DNA of 64,000 nt, from contig NZ_CANMFC010000003.1 in NCBI RefSeq assembly GCF_947497025.1, forward strand, positions 310,001 through 374,000. Reading direction: 5' to 3'. Made by a program: the position numbers and the translations under genes. The first letter of the stretch is position 1. The number at the start of each line of letters is the position of its first letter. The notes under the pieces are model-generated. The model saw only the letters and a program-made list of their open reading frames with translations. It ran no database searches and was not told the DNA's origin. Below are positions 58,201 to 64,000 of the stretch, piece after piece. This DNA is from an uncultured Kushneria sp. (GTDB lineage Bacteria; Pseudomonadota; Gammaproteobacteria; Pseudomonadales; Halomonadaceae).

Positions 58201-58225
58201 AGCCGGCTTCGTGCCGGCTTTTTTG
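58201..58225 (+). terminator. Intrinsic terminator after etfA
   Basis: AGCCGGC/GCCGGCT stem with a TTCGT loop and a run of six T. It lies 25 bp after the etfA stop. Confidence 0.88.
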
Positions 58226-58278
58226 TGGATGGCGCACCGGGTCACTCAAAAGCAGCCCCAGCATGGCGATGTTAGCGA

Positions 58279-58301
58279 TGATCATTTGATAATTGTTCTT
58301 G
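58279..58301 (+). promoter_or_regulatory. Weak Fur-box-like AT-rich site before the TonB operon
   Basis: TGATCATTTGATAATTGTTCTT contains TGATAAT and a second TGAT repeat, resembling one arm of a Fur box. The other arm matches poorly (GTTCTTG). Iron control of this operon would be expected for TonB systems, but the site alone does not establish it. Confidence 0.25.
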
Positions 58302-58312
58302 TTTCTATTAAG

Positions 58313-58340
58313 TTGCCCTGGTTGTCCGGTATCGTATATT
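58313..58340 (+). promoter_or_regulatory. Promoter candidate of the TonB operon
   Basis: TTGCCC (58313-58318) and TATATT (58335-58340) are separated by 16 bp. The start would be near 58347, about 39 nt before the first start codon, with GGAGA as the ribosome site. Confidence 0.5.
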
Positions 58341-58385
58341 CGGATTGTCCCCATTTTTACTGTACGCCTCTTCCTGGAGAATCAT

Positions 58386-59195
58386 GTGAGGACCCACCGT
58401 CGTAATTGTTGTCTCAGAGGCGCTGCCTTTTCCCTATTGACGATAATGGCATTACCGACGCTGGCAGAGGCGTCGTCACTTCGTGATGAAACCGCTCAGC
58501 AGCAGCAACAGCAGCAGGCCATTCAGACGCGTATCGATCAGGCAGATGACGAGACCCGCGAACTTTTAACCCGCCTTCGCGACGCGCAGTCGTCGGCACA
58601 GCGACTGGAACGCTACAACGATCAGCTTTCCTCAATCCTGGAGGAGCAGCAGCAGCGAATCGAGCGCCAGCAGCATGCACTGGAAACTCTGGGCGAGACC
58701 CGGGATGCGCTGCCAGACACCCTTCAGGACATGCTGGACCGCCTGAGGGCACTGGTGGAAGCCGATATTCCCTTCCGCCATGACGAACGCGTGGCCCGGC
58801 TGGACGGCCTTGAGAAAACGCTGGTCGATCCCTCCATTTCCAATGAGAAGCGCATGGAGCAGCTTCTCTCGGTCTGGCGCACGGAGCTTGATTATGGGCG
58901 CAACATGGACAGTTGGCAGGGCCGGCTGACCCAGGGCAATCAGCAGCGTGACGTTCAGTTTTTACGCATGGGACGCATTGGGTTTTATTACCTCACGCCG
59001 GATGGCGAGCAGGGTGGCGTCTGGAAAAACCGGGATCATCAGTGGCATCCGCTGGACAACGCCGAGCGTGCCGAGGTCAACCGCGGTATTCGCATTGCCA
59101 ATGATCAGCGTGCCCCCGAGCTTCTGTCATTGCCGCTTTCCATTGAACCGGAACAGGCGTCATCCGAATCCGCGTCGCAGGGGGCATCCTCATGA
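58386..59195 (+). CDS. DUF3450 periplasmic coiled-coil protein
   Basis: A 269-aa protein of the DUF3450 family, found next to TonB2-type clusters in Vibrio and relatives. It has a signal peptide (basic start, hydrophobic AAFSLLTIMALPTLAEA) and then a long coiled coil with a run of seven Gln (CAG/CAA codons, 58497-58517). The family core is VEADIPFRHDERVARLDGLEKTL, RTELDYGRNMDSWQG and LRMGRIGFYYLTPDGEQGGVW. The function is unknown; it is presumed to work with the ExbB-like protein TtpC. The start is GTG 58386 with GGAGA upstream. It overlaps ttpC by 4 bp. Confidence 0.88.
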   Translation: MRTHRRNCCLRGAAFSLLTIMALPTLAEASSLRDETAQQQQQQQAIQTRIDQADDETRELLTRLRDAQSSAQRLERYNDQLSSILEEQQQRIERQQHALETLGETRDALPDTLQDMLDRLRALVEADIPFRHDERVARLDGLEKTLVDPSISNEKRMEQLLSVWRTELDYGRNMDSWQGRLTQGNQQRDVQFLRMGRIGFYYLTPDGEQGGVWKNRDHQWHPLDNAERAEVNRGIRIANDQRAPELLSLPLSIEPEQASSESASQGASS

Positions 59196-60589
59196 AGGTG
59201 GTAAAACATATGACCGGGCCTCTGGCCGGTGCCGCACTGGCCCTGATGGTGGGTATCTCTCTGCCGGCCTCTGCCGACGAACAGTCAGCCCCTTCGCTTG
59301 AAGATATTGTCCAGAGCTATCAGCAGGGCTCTGCCCGGGCGCAGCAGCGTGACCTGTCGCGTCTCGATACTCTGCTGGATGATCGTGAGCAATTAAAACA
59401 GGCCGTGGCGGATGCCGAGGCAAACCAGCAAAAGGCGCAGGCGCGTCGCGATAGCCTCGACAGCACCCGCCAGCGCCAGGAAAAGGCCATCGCAGACATC
59501 AATGAGCGGCGAAGCAGTGAAGGCGATGATCTTCAGCCGATGTTCGATCAATTGCGTCACGAGATCGACGATACCCGCGACAGCCTGAACAACAGCTGGC
59601 TGACGCTGGGTAGCGAGATCCGCCTGCCGTCGCTGGACGATTCAAGCATTGCTTCCACCGAGGACCTCGAGCAGTACGCGAAGTCGATGAGCCAGCTGAT
59701 CGCGCGCAGCGCTCAGGGCGAACACCTGCAACTGCCCGTGGCCGGGAAAAATGGCGAAATCACCCAGCGCGACGTGGTGCGTCTGGGTGGCATGAGCGCG
59801 TTCAGTGAGGGCGATCTGCTGAGGGCGCCGGCAGATGACCGCCCGCTGGCCGTGGCAGCGCATACGCCGGGCAGTGTCTCGGATCAGCTGAAAGCACTGG
59901 CCAGCGGTGAAGGCGACACCATGGCGCTTGATCCGACCGATGGAGAAGTGCTGGAAGCACTGGCGCAGCAGCCCTCTCTCGTCGAGCGCGTCAGGCAGGG
60001 CGGCGTGATCGGCTATATCACGCTGGCGCTGGGTGCCGTTGGCCTTTTGATTGCTCTGGCCCAGTTTGCATGGCTGGCGCTGGTCAGTGCCCGTACTCGT
60101 CGCCAGATGCATCAATTCGAGGATTTGCGCAACGATAACCCGCTGGGGCGTGTACTCAAGCGATTTGGACAGCAGCAGCGCTACCATGAGCCTGAAGTAC
60201 TCGAGGCCCGAATGGATGAAATGCTGCTGGCCGAGCAGCCGGGGCTGGAACGCGGGCAGGCGGTTGTCAAGGTGATTGCTGCCATCGCTCCTCTGATGGG
60301 ACTGCTGGGCACGGTCACCGGCATGATTGGCACCTTTCAGGCCATCACGGTGTTCGGCAGTGGCGATCCCAAAATGATGGCCGGCGGTATCAGTCAGGCA
60401 CTGGTGACCACTGTACTGGGGCTGGTCGTGGCCATCCCTCTGCTGTTTGCCAACACCGCGCTCAACAGCCGTAGCCGCAGCCTGATGAATCTGCTGGAGC
60501 GACAGGCCAGTGCCCATCTGGCGGATCGCATGGATGAGCAGCACTCAGGGCTTGAAGCCGACACCCGTCTGCATGGAAGTGCCTCATGA
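59192..60589 (+). CDS. ttpC: MotA/TolQ/ExbB family protein, TtpC-like
   Basis: A 465-aa protein that joins a periplasmic coiled-coil part to an ExbB-type channel domain. The signal peptide (ALALMVGISLPASA) is followed by coiled coils (about 50-140) and a helix at about 270-295 (GYITLALGAVGLLIALAQFA). The MotA/TolQ/ExbB core (AIAPLMGLLGTVTGMIGTFQAITVFGSGDPKMM) comes next, then a last helix near 400-420. TtpC proteins are needed for Vibrio TonB2 function. It lies in a row with exbB-exbD-tonB, overlapping its neighbours by 4 bp on both sides. Confidence 0.9.
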   Translation: MKVVKHMTGPLAGAALALMVGISLPASADEQSAPSLEDIVQSYQQGSARAQQRDLSRLDTLLDDREQLKQAVADAEANQQKAQARRDSLDSTRQRQEKAIADINERRSSEGDDLQPMFDQLRHEIDDTRDSLNNSWLTLGSEIRLPSLDDSSIASTEDLEQYAKSMSQLIARSAQGEHLQLPVAGKNGEITQRDVVRLGGMSAFSEGDLLRAPADDRPLAVAAHTPGSVSDQLKALASGEGDTMALDPTDGEVLEALAQQPSLVERVRQGGVIGYITLALGAVGLLIALAQFAWLALVSARTRRQMHQFEDLRNDNPLGRVLKRFGQQQRYHEPEVLEARMDEMLLAEQPGLERGQAVVKVIAAIAPLMGLLGTVTGMIGTFQAITVFGSGDPKMMAGGISQALVTTVLGLVVAIPLLFANTALNSRSRSLMNLLERQASAHLADRMDEQHSGLEADTRLHGSAS

Positions 60590-61122
60590 TCGAGGCGCTG
60601 GTGCATCCCATTGCACGGCTGGCCAGCGCCGGTGGCCCGGTGCTGGTGGTGATTGCTCTGGTCGCCGTGCTGCTGTTTACGCTGGCACTGGAGCGGCTGA
60701 TCTACTGGCAGTGGCGCTATCGCCGGCAGCGCCAGGCGCTGATTACCCGCTGGCAACAGCGCCATGAGCATGTCAGCTGGAGCGCCCGTACGCTGCGCGA
60801 ATGCTGGTGTGGTGAACTCATCAGTGCGCTGAGAGCCTCGCTGCCGTGGTTGAAGCTGCTGGTGGCCCTGTGCCCGCTGCTGGGGCTGGTGGGTACCGTC
60901 ACCGGCATGATCCAGGTGTTTGATACGCTCTCCATTACCGGGGTGGGCCAGGCGCGCGGCATGTCGGATGGTGTGGCACGTGCCACGCTGCCAACGCTGG
61001 CCGGCATGGCGGTGGCCGTGGTGGGCATCCTCTTTACCAGTCGGTTTGAACACATCGTGCGACGTGAAGATCAGTATCTTCACGATCGACTGACCCGAGC
61101 CACGGAGATCGATCATGCGTAG
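60586..61122 (+). CDS. exbB: ExbB family proton channel (TonB2 type)
   Basis: A short 178-aa ExbB with three hydrophobic segments (about 17-37, 85-110 and 140-160). The core CPLLGLVGTVTGMIQVFDTLS and the later TLPTLAGMAVAVVGILF are TolQ/ExbB signatures. It forms a proton-driven motor with ExbD that energises TonB. The short form without the N-terminal extension is typical of TonB2 clusters. It overlaps ttpC by 4 bp and exbD by 8 bp. Confidence 0.93.
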   Translation: MIEALVHPIARLASAGGPVLVVIALVAVLLFTLALERLIYWQWRYRRQRQALITRWQQRHEHVSWSARTLRECWCGELISALRASLPWLKLLVALCPLLGLVGTVTGMIQVFDTLSITGVGQARGMSDGVARATLPTLAGMAVAVVGILFTSRFEHIVRREDQYLHDRLTRATEIDHA

Positions 61123-61522
61123 ACGGCGAACTCGCATGGAAGAAGACACGACCGCTATCGACCTGACCCCGATGCTGGACGTGGTCTTCATCATGCTGAT
61201 CTTCTTTATTGTCACCACCAGCTTTGTGCGTGAAAGCGGGGTAGACATCGATCGCCCCGAGTCAAGCGAAGCCACGCAGCGCAATGACACCCAGGTACTG
61301 GTGGCCATCACCTCGGAAGGCACGGTCTGGGTAGACGGTCAGGCCGTGGACAGCAACGCCGTGGGCGATCGCGTGCGGGAAACGTTGTCGGGGAGTGACG
61401 GCAACGTGGTCATCCAGGCCGATCGCGCCTCACAGACCGGACTTTTGATCCAGACCATGGATCGCATCCGTCAGGCGGGCGTTGAAAACGTGGCGGTGGC
61501 GGCGTCGCGAGGAGAGAACTGA
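61115..61522 (+). CDS. exbD: ExbD family protein (TonB2 type)
   Basis: A 135-aa protein with one transmembrane helix (about 20-42) carrying the essential Asp in DLTPMLDVVFIMLIFFIVTTSF and a periplasmic domain ending in MDRIRQAGVENVAVAA. It is the stator partner of ExbB. It overlaps exbB by 8 bp, and its stop overlaps the tonB ATG. Confidence 0.94.
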   Translation: MRRRRTRMEEDTTAIDLTPMLDVVFIMLIFFIVTTSFVRESGVDIDRPESSEATQRNDTQVLVAITSEGTVWVDGQAVDSNAVGDRVRETLSGSDGNVVIQADRASQTGLLIQTMDRIRQAGVENVAVAASRGEN

Positions 61523-62307
61523 TGCGTCAGGCGCTTGCGCTGCTGGGCGCGCTGGCCCTTGCACTGCTGCTGTTCTGGGGGCTGGCCTTGATGGTCGCCC
61601 CGCCCGAGCCACGGGATACGCCTCAGGAAACCATGACCATGTCGATCGTTGACAACGTGGCAGCACCTGCCAGGGCGCCCGAGGCCTCGAACGATATCGC
61701 TGCGGCCGCACCGCCTCCGCCGCCACCCGCTGCACCGGCACGGCCTGCGCCGGCGCCCCTGCCGGCCGAGGATGTACAAAGCGATATTCAACTGCAGGAA
61801 CAGGAGGTCAGCGAACCTCAGGCGCCGGACGTCAGGATGAACGATGATTTGCCGGAGCTTGAGGTTGAGAAACCGGAGCCAAGGCCTGAACCAAAACCTG
61901 AGCCCAAACCTGAGCCGCGTCCAGCGCCGACGCCGCCAAAACAGCAGGCCACGCCCACGCCATCGTCTCAGGGCACGCAGCAAAGTGAGCAGCAGGGGTC
62001 GCAAAGCGGTGGCACGCCCGAGGGAGCAACCGCCCAGGGTGGCGGCACGGTACAGGCACAGCCTACCAGCCGGGTGCAGCCGGAATACCCCATGCGGGCA
62101 AGGCGACGGGGTGAAGAGGGCTTCGTCGAGATGAGCTTTATCATCAATGCCGATGGCAGTGTCGATGCAGGCTCCATTCAGGTCACGGCGTCAGAGCCCG
62201 GGGGGGTATTTGACAGTGCTGCCCGTGATGCCATCGAGCAGTGGCAGTTCCCGTCTCGCGATGCGCCGGCTCGTACGCGTCAGCGGCTGGTCTTCAAGCT
62301 GAGGTAA
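61522..62307 (+). CDS. tonB: TonB family energy transducer
   Basis: A 261-aa TonB with an N-terminal membrane anchor (about 3-27), a proline-rich rod (PPPPPPAAPARPAPAPLP near 60, and EPRPEPKPEPKPEPRPAP near 118) and a C-terminal TonB domain. The domain has VQPEYPMRARRRGEEGFVEM and FDSAARDAIEQWQFPSRD. It couples the proton motive force to outer-membrane receptors for iron chelates or other substrates. There is no receptor gene in the window. The start overlaps exbD by 1 bp. Confidence 0.93.
   Translation: MRQALALLGALALALLLFWGLALMVAPPEPRDTPQETMTMSIVDNVAAPARAPEASNDIAAAAPPPPPPAAPARPAPAPLPAEDVQSDIQLQEQEVSEPQAPDVRMNDDLPELEVEKPEPRPEPKPEPKPEPRPAPTPPKQQATPTPSSQGTQQSEQQGSQSGGTPEGATAQGGGTVQAQPTSRVQPEYPMRARRRGEEGFVEMSFIINADGSVDAGSIQVTASEPGGVFDSAARDAIEQWQFPSRDAPARTRQRLVFKLR
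61880..61925 (+). repeat. Glu-Pro/Lys-Pro repeat region in tonB
   Basis: Repeated CCTGAGCC/CCAAAACC-type units encode PEPKPEPKPEPRPAP. Such rigid Pro-rich spacers are typical of TonB and may vary in copy number between strains. Confidence 0.75.
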
Positions 62308-62311
62308 TGCC

Positions 62312-63583
62312 ATGTTTCGCCACTATCGCCTTCGCCATGTGAATCCCCGTCAGGGCCGGTTAAAAGCGCTGATGGCCATGGGCATCAGTCTTGCCATGCT
62401 GCTGGGCGGCGAGCAGCGTGCTCTGGCCGCCGGCCCCGCGCTTTCCCAGCAGAGTATCGACAGGCTGCAGGGGCTTGAACGCGAGCTCGCAAACGGTCAT
62501 TACCAGCAGGTGGTGGAGACGGCGCGTTCCCGTGCAGCCAGCGCCGGCAGCCGTCAGAGCGATCAGTGGGCGCGTGCGCTGTATCTACAGCTGGCTGCCA
62601 ATGCCGCACAACGGATGGATCAGCCCGGCCGGGCGGCCGATCTGCTTTATCAGGCGCGCGGTATCGACACGGCGCCGCTGGCACAGCGTCTGCAATGGCT
62701 CGAGCAGGAAGCGAAGCTGCGATTGAAGGCCGGCCAGCTTGATCAGGCCGCAGCACTGTTTGATCGCTGGCAGGGCCAGACATCGCCCACTGCTGATGAT
62801 CTCTGGCTGGGGGCACGCATTCACGCACGTCTTGAACAGTGGGATGAAGCGCTGCGCTGGGTCTCGCTGGCGCGAGAGAAGGATTCGACACCCGATAGCG
62901 ACCAGCTGGCGCTGGCTGCGAGTGTTTATCAGCAGGCCGGGCAATTTGAGGCGGCCTCCGAGGTGGTCGAAGCACAGCTTGATCAGGATGACAGTGACCC
63001 GGCCCGCTGGCAGCAGGCGGCTGCCCTGTATCAGCGCATCGGCCAGCCCGGACGGGCTGCAGCGCTCTGGGAGGCTGGCTGGCAGCGGGGTATTCTCACG
63101 GGGGAGAAGGCGCTACTGACGCGGGCAAAACTGCATATGGCCGGAGGGACGCCAGCGCGTGCCGCCGAGATGCTCTCGCAGGCGCTCGACAAGGGGGAGC
63201 TCGAAGACAGTGATGCACACCGTCGGCTGGTGGCACGGGCCTGGGCGCAGGCGCGCGATCATCAAAAGGCCTTGCAGGTCTGGCAGGCGGTTGCCGAACG
63301 CAGCAATGACGCCCACGACTGGTACATGCTGGGTGATCTCGCCTATGGCTGGGGGATCTGGGCGCAGGCCGAGCAGGGATTTGCAAGGGCGCGTGAAAAA
63401 GGGGCTGACAATCCAGGGCAGTTATTGCTGATGGAAGGGGTTGCGGTCTATGAGCAGGGCCATCTTGATCAGGCGCAGCAGCTCTTTCGTCAGGCCAGGA
63501 AGTTTAATGACAGTGCCGATCAGGCAGGGCAATGGCTGGCGCTGATCGATAATGACCAGCAGGCGGACGACAGGCCTTCATGA
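62312..63583 (+). CDS. Tetratricopeptide repeat protein of the TonB operon
   Basis: A 423-aa exported protein of TPR-like helix repeats. The signal peptide is at about 22-38 (MAMGISLAMLLGGEQRALA, cut near the Ala residues). Repeat units follow from about 50 to 410, with patterns such as QPGRAADLLYQARGID, QLDQAAALFDRWQG and HLDQAQQLFRQARKFN. TPR proteins occupy the same place in TonB2-type operons of other gammaproteobacteria. The exact role is unknown. It starts 4 bp after tonB. Confidence 0.85.
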   Translation: MFRHYRLRHVNPRQGRLKALMAMGISLAMLLGGEQRALAAGPALSQQSIDRLQGLERELANGHYQQVVETARSRAASAGSRQSDQWARALYLQLAANAAQRMDQPGRAADLLYQARGIDTAPLAQRLQWLEQEAKLRLKAGQLDQAAALFDRWQGQTSPTADDLWLGARIHARLEQWDEALRWVSLAREKDSTPDSDQLALAASVYQQAGQFEAASEVVEAQLDQDDSDPARWQQAAALYQRIGQPGRAAALWEAGWQRGILTGEKALLTRAKLHMAGGTPARAAEMLSQALDKGELEDSDAHRRLVARAWAQARDHQKALQVWQAVAERSNDAHDWYMLGDLAYGWGIWAQAEQGFARAREKGADNPGQLLLMEGVAVYEQGHLDQAQQLFRQARKFNDSADQAGQWLALIDNDQQADDRPS

Positions 63584-63666
63584 AGGCTCATGCGTTGAAA
63601 GACACCCGGCCCGCAACAGGGTGGGCCGGATGGTGGCTCATTGCTTTCGACGTAACGCCGAAGACG

Positions 63667-64000
63667 TTACTCAATCGCCAGCGTGGTCCAGACCGGGGCA
63701 TGGTCGGAAGGCCGCGTCATGGCGCGCAATTCATAATCGATGCCGGCATCCTGAACGCGGGGTGAAAGCCCCGTACTGGTCAGGATGTAATCGATGCGAA
63801 GCCCGCGTCTCGGGTCGCGCTCAAAGCCCTTTGAGCGGTAGTCAAACCAGCTGAACAGATCGTCGCGCTGCGGATAACAGCGACGGTAGCTGTCTTCAAA
63901 TCCCCAGGTGGTCAAACGCTCGAGCCAGCGGCGCTCCTCGGGCTGAAAGCTTGTCTTGCCTTCTCTTAACCAGCGCTTGCGGGCGGGCTCACCAATGCCG
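63667..64000 (-). CDS. xthA: Exodeoxyribonuclease III, C-terminal part (runs off window)
   Basis: The C-terminal 110 or so residues of a class II AP endonuclease/3'-5' exonuclease; the 5' part lies beyond base 64000. The frame reads [22 protein letters not shown], which resembles E. coli XthA, then [26 protein letters not shown] and the catalytic [10 protein letters not shown] at the C-terminus. It acts in base excision repair. It converges on the TPR gene across 83 bp, where no clear terminator was seen. Confidence 0.93.
   Translation of the reverse strand, partial: GIGEPARKRWLREGKTSFQPEERRWLERLTTWGFEDSYRRCYPQRDDLFSWFDYRSKGFERDPRRGLRIDYILTSTGLSPRVQDAGIDYELRAMTRPSDHAPVWTTLAIE

Noticed and set aside
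63584-63666. CCGGCCC/GGGCCGG and GTAACG/CGTTAC stems between the TPR gene and xthA as a terminator
   Set aside because: Large loops and no U-tract on either strand; not convincing enough to list.

Overview
The window is a dense, high-coding bacterial chromosome segment from a gammaproteobacterium. The family-level signal is Halomonadaceae (Halomonas, Chromohalobacter or Kushneria type). Gene order follows the Pseudomonas core block lexA-psrA-nagZ ... mfd-gapB-nqr ... lolCD ... comEC-lpxK-kdsB-murB-rne-rluC ... fab operon-holB-pilZ-tatD. To this are added halophile-type Na+-NQR genes, a Tus-like terminus protein and a DUF3450/TtpC/ExbBD/TonB cluster. The genus is an inference; the window has no rRNA or other decisive marker. 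I saw no insertion sequence, prophage, CRISPR array, tRNA or rRNA gene.

Layout: 55-4545 holds lexA (minus, with a LexA box in its promoter) divergent from psrA-nagZ-mscS-hpt. At 4699-8148 is mfd (minus), divergent from gapB (8545-9993), whose promoter carries a palindromic operator candidate. The nqrABCDEF operon (10279-16218) ends in a strong terminator, and nqrM and sthA follow. A small YrhK protein then precedes a minus-strand group, aguA-aguB-tus-like (18413-21380). lolC-lolD (21545-23498) comes next, then an SDR and a DUF2062 protein on minus. comEC-msbA-lpxK-ycaR-kdsB-ptp-murB runs on plus to a bidirectional terminator shared with rne (minus, 32875-36489). Divergent from rne is rluC-HAD phosphatase-sppA. 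yceF (maf, minus) is divergent from the yceD-rpmF-plsX-fabD-fabG-acpP-fabF-pabC-mltG-tmk-holB-pilZ-tatD-DUF1285-helicase-sseA run (40495-54451). The ETF:quinone oxidoreductase gene (minus) is divergent from etfBA. Finally DUF3450-ttpC-exbB-exbD-tonB-TPR (58386-63583) converges on a truncated xthA at the right edge.

Functional themes: respiration (Na+-NQR, SthA transhydrogenase, ETF and ETF-QO), envelope biogenesis (LolCD, MsbA, LpxK, KdsB, MurB, MltG, NagZ), fatty acid and phospholipid synthesis, RNA and DNA maintenance (LexA, Mfd, RNase E, HolB, a UvrD-like helicase, XthA) and polyamine production from agmatine (AguA/AguB).

The most interesting signals are: a Tus-like gene with a Ter-like sequence in its own upstream region; a near-consensus promoter placing the yceD-rpmF transcript start about 3 nt from the ATG (leaderless translation); an approximately 460-nt rne leader; a single-permease LolCD pair with an SDR gene downstream; an nqr operon lacking apbE with nqrM beyond a terminator; and the compact six-gene TonB2-like operon with no receptor nearby.
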